DNA of 64,000 nt, from positions 3,583,933 to 3,647,932 of the forward strand of contig NW_022098022.1 of assembly GCF_002288925.2 (NCBI RefSeq), written 5' to 3'. Shown piece by piece: positions 1 to 10,416 of the stretch. Position numbers and translations under genes: made by a program. Position 1 is the stretch's first letter. Every line of letters begins with the position of its first letter. A model generated the notes under the pieces. The model saw nothing but the letters and a program-made list of their open reading frames with translations, searched no databases and was not told where the DNA came from. Source of the DNA: Delphinapterus leucas. Lineage: Eukaryota > Chordata > Mammalia > Artiodactyla > Monodontidae.

Positions 1-565
1 TTTATGGGACAAACAAAAAACAGAAACACAGCTAACATCATACTTAATGGTGAAATGACTAAACCTTCCCTCCTAAGATCAGGAACAAAACAAGTATCTC
101 TCTCCTCTTGGCACTTCTATTCAGCATTGAACTGGAACTTCTTCTAGCCAGGGCAAGAAAGCAAGAAAAATTTAAAAATCATCCATATTGGAAACTAAGA
201 AGTGAAACAATTTTCTGTTTAACAATGACATGATATTATATAGAAGTCATAAATAATCCTTAAAAGGAATTTTAGACCTATTAAGTTCAGCAAGGTGTAT
301 AGTAAAGATCAATATAAAAATAGTTGTATTTCTATAAACTAACAATGACCAAGAAAAATGAAATTAAGAAAATAATTTCATTTATAATAGACTAAAAAAA
401 CAAAACAGGGATAAATTAAACACAAAAGCGCAACACCTACATGAAAAGAAAACTGCAAACCATTGTTGAAAAAAGTAGACCTAATAGAGATATATTTCAT
501 GTTGATTTATTGGAAGACTTAATATTGTTAAGATGGCAAAGGATACATGCACCCCAATGTTTATT
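1..565 (+). repeat. Old L1 fragment, ORF2 reverse-transcriptase region joined to a 3' end scrap
   Basis: The first 540 bases follow the order of the mammalian L1 ORF2 reverse-transcriptase section: the 'catacttaatggtgaaatga' stretch, the degraded region where the FADD motif would lie, then 'ttggaagacttaatattgtt'. All frames carry stops. After 'aagatggcaa' the text jumps to 'ggatacatgcaccccaatgt', which belongs to the distal L1 region near the ORF2 end, so a large internal part is missing. The left side runs off the window. The divergence points to an old subfamily. The strand is clear; the subfamily is not. Confidence 0.8.
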
Positions 566-3448
566 TTATTTTGTTTTTCAAACAAGAAGTTTTAGAATCA
601 TTAAAGTTTGAGGTGCAAACGGAGGCATGCATTACGGATTAGACTAGAGAAATAAAAGTAAGTAGATCATAGGTGCTCTACTTAAATGTTTCACAAAAGG
701 AAAAACCTATGGTTTAATTGTGATTTGGCTTGATTACTCTCCCAGTAATCGATGTGAAAGACGTGAAATACGTTGACCAGAGAGATTGCTTAAAAAGTAT
801 TTGCAGTAGTCTCTCGAGATTCAGGACAAGGACCTGCCTAAAGTAAGAAATCAACTGTAGGGATGGGTAGGTGAAAAGAAATTTGAGAGATATTCAAGAT
901 CTAACTTAATAGGATGCAGTTAAACTGTTGGCTAAGCTTATTGATAGCAAAAGTGGAGACCCGGACCATCCCTTAAATTTGAGTTTTCACGATTGGGTGG
1001 AAATTGGTGCCCTTAGGTGAAGTTAGCAAAAGCAGGGGTGAAGGTGTGAGCTAGGGAGTAGGTTAAGGATCAAGGAAGGGGAAATGAGCTCACTTTCTTC
1101 ATGTTGAATTTTTGCTATTAGCACATCCAACAGATGTGCCACAAATATTTTGTTCAGAAGCTCAAAACTAAAGATCTGATTGTGCGGTTAGCTGCATATC
1201 TATCATCTCCACATGTTCCTAAGCTCGCTGAGGAAAATGAATATATCTTATTAACCTTTGAAACCCCAGATGACTGAAATATCACATTATAAATAGGTCC
1301 TCATGATTTATTTCTTAATCAAATGAAGAAGTTACAATGAACTCAGATTTCCTGAACTTTTGCAGTATTACATTTTTCATGTTGCAGAGTTTGGGAAAAA
1401 TTAAAATTTTAAATTTGCACAGAATATTTGCATTTATGTTAATATCTTTGACTGAAGTATTCATGATTCTCCATTTATAATAATAAAAGTAAACTCAATG
1501 GAAAAAATAAAAACAGTCTGATTTTTAGTCCGTGGCAGTAGATTGATATGTTACTATTCAGTTGGATGGAGGAATTTCCCCATTTCTTCATAATTAAAAC
1601 TAATGTACTACTTATATGATATGGTGGAAACTAAACTTTCAAGATTTTGATTCAAATTCAACTGGAAGAAGACATCAAATCAATATATTAAAATTATTGT
1701 AGCAACCATCTTTTCTGAATGGGATACATTGTTTTAGAAAAGGTTAGTTTCGTTTTTCATTCATTTTGATTAACCAACAATATTACCAGAAATGGAATGC
1801 CATGGCTAATGCATCACTATACTCAACTAAAATGTTCAATATAATATAAATAGGTTATAATATCTAATAAAATCACTTTTTTGACATGAACTAAAATATC
1901 TAATGAAGGGGTGACGAAAGCACTAAAATGAAAGCCATCATTACATTGAGTTAGAAGGAGATTTATTTAATTGGTTAGGTTTCTGACTGAAATAACTGCA
2001 TTCAATTTGTTAATAGGTCTGTGAGTTTTTCTTTTTCTTTTTTTTTTTATAGGCTGAAATTTTGTTAACTGTCCCACTGACAGTTCAGCATTCACAAGAC
2101 TAGCTCTAGAAATGCCATCCAGTCACTACATGAATTTCAAATTTACATTTGGCAAACAACAGGAAATTACTTTACCTACAGTGCTTATTCTGAAATATAG
2201 TTTAGGATATGGTGTTTATTCTTTTGTTTTTAATAACATCTACTGAGAAATCACTTTTATTGGGAATCCAAACAATTGGAATTTATTTCATGCTCTATAA
2301 TTTTATGAGAAGCAAGTGATAATAAACAGTCTGATACCATGACTATATTCATAAAAACAGCTTAGAGACTTTGGTTAGTACAAATCCTATATTAGTAATC
2401 CTACTCTTCGCAGTAAGATATTGGACGTTTATGGAACAAAGCTATGCATATTAAAGATGATTATTGATTGAACTATCCGAAGAAGAAGAAAACTTATTTT
2501 CTGAGAATTCAGGCTCTGGAGTCTTAACTGCCTGGATTGAATCATTTTTATTCACTATAATTGTAGTGTCAGATGCAGGTTATGTTACTCTAGGTATAAA
2601 AAAATTGGAACCTTTGCATATGTATATATTTTTGCCCAGTTCGTTAGAAATATTTATTCATTTTCATAACATAAACTTACTAAAAAGCTGATAATGAGGA
2701 AACCAGCACAACCGCAGTTGAGAAACATGCTCAGATTTACCAGCCAGTACGTGTAGAGACATGTTAGCAGACTAGCCAAGCCATCATAGATGCCTAGGAT
2801 ATTTATATTCTATTATGAATGCTGTTCTAAATCTATCACTGTAGAATAGAAAAGAGGGTAATCTAGAGATCTCACAGGACTGACTAAAAGAAGTGTACAG
2901 TATCTAACTTTTAAGGTAATATAATCCTAGTTGAAAATTAGAAATATCATTGCTTTACTCAAACGATACCACCAAAATAAAAATTAGGGTTTTAGTTGAT
3001 TATAAATTGCATGCAGAGTTATTTTAGATGCTGTGTACTAGAAAATATCTTATAACCCTAGATGGCTATTGTCATTATTAGTCTTTGGGTATTTCTAACT
3101 CTGCTGTTTCAAAAAAAAGGTAATTTTACATTTTTTAACCTTTTCTTATTGGAATTAATAAATCACAAATCACAGTTACAGCTTCATTGCATTTATGTAG
3201 TCCCTTCCCCTTACCATTTGTCAAAACTCTTAAGTATGTTTTACTATTTCCACATGCAAATGTAGATTTCAGTGGCCAGCACACCCATGGAATATACATC
3301 CAGCCCATACTTTCTTGATAGTTGTTCAGAAAGTCTTAATGCATCTGGTTTTGTTTACTCATTTGTTTGTTTTAATTCTCTACAGATGTTTTGAATCGTG
3401 TACTTATGTTTCATTCTCATATTGGGGAATAGAAATGTTATAGTAAGA
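566..3448. other. Long stretch with no recognised gene or repeat
   Basis: No recognisable gene, RNA or transposon was found here. The sequence is A+T-rich with short runs of T (around 2029-2051). Open frames such as 2464-2691 (75 codons, with an acidic start reading LSEEEENLF) and 3062-3265 have no codon-bias support, no splice-site support and no family resemblance. Parts around 760-1080 have a mixed composition that could be very old repeat, but I cannot name it. Confidence 0.5.
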
Positions 3449-3475
3449 TATATATATATATATATATGTATGTAT
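3449..3475. repeat. (TA)n microsatellite
   Basis: An alternating TA run of about 20 bases grades into 'tatgtatgtatt'. It is a simple repeat without associated features. Confidence 0.9.
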
Positions 3476-3767
3476 TACTTTGCTATAATAGCAGTTCTAG
3501 ACTTTCAGAAATTAATTTTGTGAACCTTTCTTATTCTGGCTTAACCTCATTTCTGTATTCATTGTTCTTTGATATCTATTATCTATCATGGTGATGAGTG
3601 AATTCTCTGATTTACATAAAGAAGTGATATTTACATATGTGCATATAGAAAATAAGGAAGCAAAGCACAGGATACCTCTCAGTATATTTAAAATCTTGAA
3701 GCTTCAGACTCAGGGCCAAGGAGAGTTTAACCAAAAACAGATGTAATAAAAATAGTATGCCGTCAGA

Positions 3768-4380
3768 CTGTCAGTGGTGATGTTAGAACAGGCAGATAGG
3801 TATACATGAGCAGAGAAATGGGCACAGGCCAAATAGCAGGAAACCAAGCATCTTGTAAACAATATGGGGGTCCTTGGGTAGACAAAGAAAAGCAGGAACC
3901 TCCAGACTAACAGGAAACCACATATTTTGGGGTGTCAGGTGTCCTGCAGGCAGACAAAGAATGTGGAAAAAGGCGGGAATCTCTGCTTCAAAGGCAACAT
4001 TTTGCTCATTATTCTCTCATTACAATAAAACTAGTCTCGCAGATAAGACGTTCCCATCATGTACCAACGCCATGATACTTCCAGTCAAGACTAAATAAGG
4101 ACGAAATCCCTCCTCCCCTTGGGGAGGTGGAACTGGGATGAAAATCAGGGAATACAACCCTAATCCTCTGCCTCCCCAATGAATATTCCACCTCTTCATT
4201 TCTACACCCCACATATCCAGCTTGCCAAAGAAACTCAGGGCAGCTACTCACCTGAGTCTGCCCGCTCTCCCCTTGAGAGCATACTGTCACTTAATATATC
4301 CAGACTTCCCTTTCTTGACCTCTGCATCTCATCTCTGAATTCTTTCTGCAATGAGACAAGAACCTACTCTCTGGTAACAG
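3768..4380 (+). repeat. Probable solitary retroviral LTR (ERV1-like)
   Basis: This block is richer in G+C than its surroundings and has the layout of a class I endogenous retrovirus LTR. It starts near 'tgtcagtggtgatgttagaa', has a 'gacgttccc...' promoter-like middle, then a 'ctgtcacttaatatatccag' segment where a polyadenylation signal would be expected (the AATAAA is not intact). It ends with the 'ctctgaattctttctgcaat' and 'gagacaagaac' type of R-U5 sequence and a terminal '...ggtaaca'. No gag, pol or env sequence flanks it, so it is probably a solo LTR left by recombination. I inferred the boundaries from the TG...CA ends and did not confirm a target duplication. The family name is unknown. 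Confidence 0.55.
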
Positions 4381-4844
4381 TGATATATTCAGGAATATTT
4401 ACCAATGAATTTCTAAGTCCCAATGTGAATGCTTATAATCAAAGATGACTGAGACGTCTGTATTTGGAATACATGGAATTTAGATCAGTATTTGTAACCT
4501 TATTAAAGAGATGTTTTCATGATATGAAAGCTTTTCTCATGAAGAGGCAGGAATAAAGGCTATGAATCAACTCTGAAAACAAGAATGACAATCTAATAAA
4601 TACAGACTACTACGTTTGAACACTGCAGCAGAAGGTGGTTCATAAAAGCAGTGATGTGATATGAAAGGAACTTTACTGTTGTGGATTGCTGATTATTGAG
4701 CAATTATTGGGGACTGCTGACTCAGAGCTCAGGTTTTGTTGTTGTTATTGTTCATTTGTTTGTTTTGCAAGATGGAATACTTTCATTTCCTAGTGCTTTG
4801 GCTCGGTAAATAATCCTTGATAGTGTGACACACTTTTCTTTATA
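4381..4844. other. Unassigned sequence
   Basis: A+T-rich sequence without a recognisable gene or repeat. It includes a GTT-rich patch near 4736-4765 ('ttgttgttgttattgttcat'). Confidence 0.4.
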
Positions 4845-5825
4845 TTTGTAAACATTACATTGAGGTATCATAAACCATACAGAGAAGCACACAAATTATA
4901 AATGTACTTTTGAATGAATGTTCACCAAGTGAACATATCCATGTAACTAGTACTTAGGTTAAGAAACAAAACATAGATTGAACCACAAAACCTTGTTTTG
5001 CCTCTTTCAGCCACTGAACTCCCCAAGGCTAACCACTATTTTGACTTCTAGTACTCTAGATAAATTTTGCCGGTTATTGGACTTTATATAAATGAATTAA
5101 TATGGCGTATACTCTTTTATTTCTTCTTCTTTTATTCAACATTGTAATTTTGAGATTCATACAAATTATTTTATATATAGTTTCAAATCTTTCATTCTTA
5201 GTGTTCACAGGGCTGTCCAATAGAACTTTCTGTAGTATGGGAACAGCTCCATGTGTGCACTATAATATACTGCAAAGTAAAGTAGCCATCCATGATCCAC
5301 ATATAGTTACTGAGCACTTACAGTATGGCTAGTGTAACTGAGAAATTAAATATTTTTAATTAAATAAAATTGAACTAGTTTCATGTGGCTAGTGGTTACC
5401 ATTTTGGACAACACATGCATTTGTGTGACTATGCTACCATTTAATCATCCATTTTTCTGTAGAAAAACATTTGGGTAGTTACAGGCTCATACTATTATGA
5501 ATGATGTTCTTATGCAATATCTTTTATATGTCTTTGAGGGAAAGAGCATATACATTTCCATTGAATACAATCCCATTATGTAGGAGTTGTATTATAACTT
5601 GCAACTTTAATAGAAGATGTCAAATGATTATGTCAATTGGTTGCACCATATTACCCTCTTATCAGCAATCTATGCATGTTCCATTTACTTCACAATCTCA
5701 TCAATGATATTGTCTATCTCTTTCTTTTTTACCATTTTGATAGGTGTACAGTATAGCAATTATGGGTTCAACTTCCATTTTTAAAAATTATTATTAAAGA
5801 AAGGGAGCATCTTTTCAAATATAAT
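4845..5825 (-). repeat. Old L1 3' end, antisense, interrupted by MER5A
   Basis: Read on the plus strand, this carries the reverse complement of an old L1 distal end: 'gaactccccaaggctaacca', 'tgacttctagtactctagat', 'ggactttatataaatgaatt', later 'gaatgatgttcttatgcaat' and 'gagcatcttttcaaatata'. Two blocks (4845-5207 and 5416-5825) continue each other across an inserted DNA transposon. It is non-coding or decayed throughout and belongs to an L1M-type subfamily. Confidence 0.7.
5208..5415 (+). mobile_element. MER5A-like hAT (Charlie) non-autonomous transposon
   Basis: The left end reads 'cagggctgtccaatagaact' and the right end 'ttggacaacaca', which are imperfect inverted ends of the MER5A type. 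Between them are the typical 'gagcacttacagtatggcta' and 'catgtggctagtggttacca' segments. About 208 bases, close to full length for this non-autonomous family. It interrupts an antisense old L1, so it inserted after that L1. It has no coding capacity. Confidence 0.88.
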
Positions 5826-5879
5826 GACAATGACACTCTACCAATGTGGTCTTCCTTCCAAATACTCATAATCTCTGTA

Positions 5880-6275
5880 TACCCAAAAGGAAAATATCAG
5901 AAAAATCCCAATTGAAACATTCTACAAATACCTCAGCCAGTACTTCTCAAAACTGTGAAGTATATGAAAAGCAAGAAAAGTCTGTCACAGCCAAAGGCGC
6001 TTAAGCAACATGACCACTAAATGACATGTGCTCTGCTGCATGGGATCTTAAAACAAAAAAAGTACATTAGGTGAAAACTAAGGAATTTTGAATGAAGCAT
6101 GTATTTTAGTTAACATGGTAATTGGTTATTGGTTCATTAATTGTAACAGACTAGACTAATATAAGATGCCAATAATAGGCGAATCTCTGTGTACAGTATA
6201 TGGGATTCTCTGTAGTAAGTTCACAATTTTTTTTCTGTCATCAATTGTCCCAAAACAAAAAAGTTCATTCAATAA
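5880..6275 (+). repeat. L1M-type 3' UTR repeat, copy 1
   Basis: The sequence follows an ancient mammalian repeat whose pieces include 'cagccagtacttctcaaaac', 'gaaaactaaggaattttgaa', 'tggttcattaattgtaacag', 'aatataagatgccaataata' and 'tatgggattctctgtagtaa', ending in a degenerate A-rich tail. A second copy of the same family is at 43120-43688 in the same orientation. I take the family to be an old L1M 3' UTR, but the name rests on memory only. Confidence 0.6.
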
Positions 6276-8055
6276 AATAGTCCTAGAATACATTTTGTTT
6301 TTTACTTCATTTCCACTCTCCTGAGTCTCCCATTCTGAAACCTTTAAAAACGTTAGAAGTTCTTCTAATAAATATATTGATCTATCTGAGGTAAAGTATA
6401 AAGTGAAGTTTTTGTATCTAACCATGCTGAATAAAATAAATAAATTTCCCAAAATGCAGTGTAAAAGGTCACTAAATACTCAAAGGTGCTATTTAGAGAC
6501 TCTGAGAGAGAGATGAAAAGGAACATAGATTGGTAAACTGCCTCACTGCACTGATACTCCATGATTGACTTATTGTGACAAATAGCAGATAAGATTTTTT
6601 TAAAAGACCACAGTGCCACAATGACTAGTTTTTCTTCCCCAAGCATTCACAGGTAACACAAGCCAAACTATGTCTTTTTCTTTCTTTTGAGAAAGAAACA
6701 ACACTTTTATTTTATTAAGACAAGAGATTAATTTTGGCACAGGGATCTCCATGAATATATTTCCCTTCAAACATTGCCAAGGTCAATGGAATTTTGACTT
6801 GTCTGGTGCAATTTTACTGGATACACAGCTTAAGCCTTCCTAAAGCAAACATAATTTACAATCTCTCGTTTGCTCTTTAAAGTTCAAGTTGAATATTTCT
6901 ATTTCTTGTTTAGCCTTTACATGCTCTACTGTTTTTTTTCTCCTTGCCATATTCCTTGTTTTTTTTTATGTACCTAAAACTTCAGATTATATCGATTAAG
7001 ATTTTTTTAGTAAGCATTAAAATGAGAAACAAAGATGATTGGATTAAGGCAAGTAACTATGTCTGTGCACTGAGCTGCCAAGCATAAGCTGAGGTTGATG
7101 TTTATTTTAATTAGAGTTATACTGTATGAAGAAAGTAGTTTTCTGTGTGTATGTGTGGAAAATGGGTAGTTTGGTGGCCTTTGTAGAATGTGTGATTTAT
7201 GTGACTTATCTGTTTGTATTTTTAAATGGATAGCTTCAAGCAGTATAAAAAGTAGAAATGAAATATGATAATGTGCACAGCTGAAAAATAGAAATATTGA
7301 ACTTATATATTTTACATTATTTGGCTTCAAACTAAATTTGTAAGCACTAGATATTTATCTTCACATACTCAATCCATTTGAATATACCTTTAAGTGATTT
7401 ATGATTTGTCTCAATGAAGGGCTTCATTGAAGCTGTTGCTTGCTCCAAATTTCCTGATTCTCATACACCCAGCTAAGTAAAAGCAGCACTGCATTTTAAC
7501 ATGTAAGAGCCCTGTTGTGTATTTCAAGAGTAAAATAACATTGAGGCCATTTGTGCTGGTGTATGAGTAAACACATATTACTTTATTTTGAATATTACAT
7601 TTATTTTTAAAATTCTCCTCTGCTTCAGTACAGAGACTTCTTTTCTTTCTTGATGCGCAATACAAACATTTCACAGTGGTCCTGTGGAGATGATGATCTG
7701 CAGTAGCATAAATGTGAGATTTTAAAAATGGGAATTTAAGAGATTGAAGGAGAAAATAGTGTTATAGAGGCTAATCACAGGGATAATTTGGCTATCTTAT
7801 CGTTTCTTTCAACATCTGTTGCTCTTCTTTCCTTAGGTAACAGAATCCTTCAGTTACTTTGGGAAATTGCTCCTCCCTTATGTGATGTGGTCTACAAATG
7901 AGGCCTTCAATGTAAGAAACGCAGTAGTAGAATTTTAAGGCAGGTCAATGTGTACCATTCCTTTGGGCATGATTTTTAGTTGATAAAAGGACACTTTACC
8001 AAAACTGAGACAGTCAGATTTATTTTAATGAGTTGAAAGGGGTACAGAAAAAGGT
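6276..8055. other. Unassigned sequence with a possible antisense retrocopy end
   Basis: No confident gene or transposon. On the minus strand, 6670-6990 resembles the end of a transcript: overlapping AATAAA-like signals ('cttaataaaataaaagtg'), then an A/G-rich tail. A segment at 7837-7911 has a good splice acceptor and donor and one open frame of 25 codons. Both are weak and are discussed as findings. Open frames on the minus strand at 6156-6646, 7007-7330 and 7411-7674 look like chance. Confidence 0.4.
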
Positions 8056-8064
8056 GACATCTTC

Positions 8065-8200
8065 ATTCATTTATTGATCGATTGATTTATTGGCCGCGCT
8101 CTGCATCATGCGGGATTTTAGTTCCCCGACCAGGGATCGAACCTGTGCCCTCTGCGCTGGGAGCATGGAATCTTAACCACTGGACCGCCAGAGAAGTCCC
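8065..8200 (-). mobile_element. CHR-1-like tRNA-derived SINE
   Basis: Reverse complement of a short tRNA-type SINE found in cetartiodactyls. The head reads 'gggacttctctggcggtcca' on the minus strand, with the B-box-like 'ggttcgatccctggtcgggg' section and a 'cgcatgatgcagagcgcggc' 3' section. It is flanked by the 9-bp direct repeat 'gacatcttc' at 8056-8064 and 8201-8209, so the boundaries are firm. Shorter than the CHR-2 copies, with a degraded tail. Confidence 0.85.
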
Positions 8201-8209
8201 GACATCTTC

Positions 8210-10047
8210 TTTTAAAGATTATTGACAGTAAGATATCTTTAAGCCTAGATCTTCTGTTGTTCATTTGTGCCGTCATGTAGAGATGTCCCAAGAGAATGAT
8301 CACGTAGCCAAAAATATTCCTGAAGAACAGTTTTTTCTTCAGGAAAATTTTGGATGTCTCTATCAAACCTTGCCTAAAGCTATTTACAGCCTGCTCTTTG
8401 CAGTTAGATTTTGATTTTGATTCCTGTCAGTTTCATTGAAAAATAACTGACTCATGCCTGATAGCATGCATACAGGTACTTCTTTGACCTGTAGTCCATT
8501 TTTGTTTTTGACTAGCATCGCAAATAACAGCTTATGACAATTAGCATACATAAATTAGGAAAAAGGGCCTACAGTGCTTTTGAGTAAAATGACAATATAT
8601 AAAACATCTCACTAAATAGACAACCCACCTTAACTTTTTTGTAAGTCACAGCTATTAGAATAGTCATTTCTAGGATATAGTTCAGTAAGATGATGCCACT
8701 TTGTAACAACAGAAACTTTGAAAAAGCAGAATAGTTTCAGGAAAAAACCACCCTCAAAAGTGTACAGATGGTCTCCTCTCAATGCTTTTGTATTGGAAAA
8801 ACACTAATTAGCCTTTGTGAGAATACAATTAAGGAATTAAAATGTATATATTCCAAATCAGTACAATCTAAATGGGTTGAAGGATTTTGCCATTATTCTG
8901 CATTTAGCCCTCTTTGTCATTCAGTAGAATTATGACCCAGTTATTTGATGTCAAGTTTTAATGTTGTATTTTTATGGCAGGGACTCTATTTCCTTTCACC
9001 TGGTACACCTCTGAGTTTCACAATTAGAGAAGAGTATTTACTAAGTTATGATCAAGTTTCCTTAATAGTATGAATTTTTTCCCTCTTATTAATGGAAGAA
9101 AACATTGGAATTAGTTTTAGCAGATAGCGTGCCAATCTAATACAGAAATCAGACTCACAGTTTTGAAATTTTGGCAGATTTTGTTTTGTGGAATATTTCG
9201 GTGAGTTAAATAATTTCTTTGGTATATAGACTTAATGGTGTTGGAAACTGCAATGCCCTGGCTTGTTTTAAATGAGAATTAAAGATGTGCCAACCTGTCA
9301 CAACTCCTGTGCACAAAGTACACTATAGTTCTTCACACCCCTTTGAATTCATATCAGTCATTTGAAAATAACATTTTTCTCTCGAATGAGCTGTCACTAT
9401 CAATTTGAATAGTGGCTGTTGAACTGGAATTCATCCAAATTTTCTGCAAGCCATTTGGTTCATTATATTACAAACCAAATGACTTGCAAAACCGTATTTT
9501 TTTCACACTGTTTAAAGCAAGTGCAATACTCTCTCTTCAAAGATTGCAGTAATAATTTGATACCTTTATTCAAATATCTATTTAGATTTCTCTTTTTCCC
9601 TGCTTTATTGGCATTTCTGATTCACGTCTCAATAAGCAGCCCAAAGTCTTTTTTCTTAGTATCTACTGTGTTTTGATTCAGTGGTACTTTAGCTCTGGTT
9701 ATGTGTAACCACCAAATGACAAACAGGTCTTTGTGATGCCCTGTTTCTGTTCCTCTTATGAAAGTGTAAATCTCTAGATGCTATACGATAAAGATGCTGT
9801 TCAGAGTAAAATAGTATTTGTGAACACATTGGAATAAAAATGTTTTTTCTCATTTTAACACATCCACCATACCTGACATTTCAAAAAATACCTATGATTT
9901 AGGATTGTTTTTGTATTGTTATCTGTCACCAAGTGACACAGTATGTTGCATGGGATTGAAAATTGTAAAATCAGCTGCAGTTTTCCTAGAAGAAAACATC
10001 TGTTGCTCCCTTCTGCTGGGATTTTGTTTCCATTTTATTCCAGAATT
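8210..10047. other. Unassigned A+T-rich sequence
   Basis: No recognisable gene or repeat. Open frames at 9419-9676 and 9905-10090 are short, rich in hydrophobic residues because of T-rich composition, and lack any supporting signal. Confidence 0.4.
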
Positions 10048-10060
10048 AATACATAAGTTG
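10048..10060. repeat. Target-site duplication of the minus-strand L1, 3' side
   Basis: 'aatacataagttg' lies directly before the T-run that represents the L1 poly(A) tail. It matches 'aatagataagttt' at 16273-16285 at 11 of 13 positions, a typical length for an L1 target-site duplication. Confidence 0.75.
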
Positions 10061-10416
10061 TTTTTTTTTAACATCTTTATTGGAGTATAATTGCTTTACA
10101 ATTGTTAGTTTCTGCTTTATAGCAAAGTGATTCAGCTATACATATACCTATATCCCCATATCTCCTCCCTCTTGCGTCTCCCTCCCACCCTCCCTATCCC
10201 ACCACCCTAGGTGGTCACAAAGCACCGAGCTGATCTCCCTGTGCTATGCGGCTGCTTCCCACTAGCTATCTGTTTTACATTTGGTAGTGTATATATGTCC
10301 ATGCCACTCTCTCACTTCGTCCCAGCTTACCCTTCCCCCTCCCCATGTCCTCAAGTCCATTCTCTATGTCTGTGTCTTTATTCCTGTCCTGCCCCTAGGT
10401 TCCTCAGACCAATTTT

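Noticed and set aside
2464..2691. 75-codon frame with an acidic start (LSEEEENLF)
   Set aside because: No splice or promoter context, hydrophobic random-looking remainder, and no family resemblance; length fits chance in this amount of sequence.
8065..8200. tRNA gene suggested by the B-box-like 'ggttcgatccctgg' sequence
   Set aside because: It is the tRNA-derived head of a SINE; no cloverleaf or functional anticodon context remains. The same applies to all CHR-type copies.
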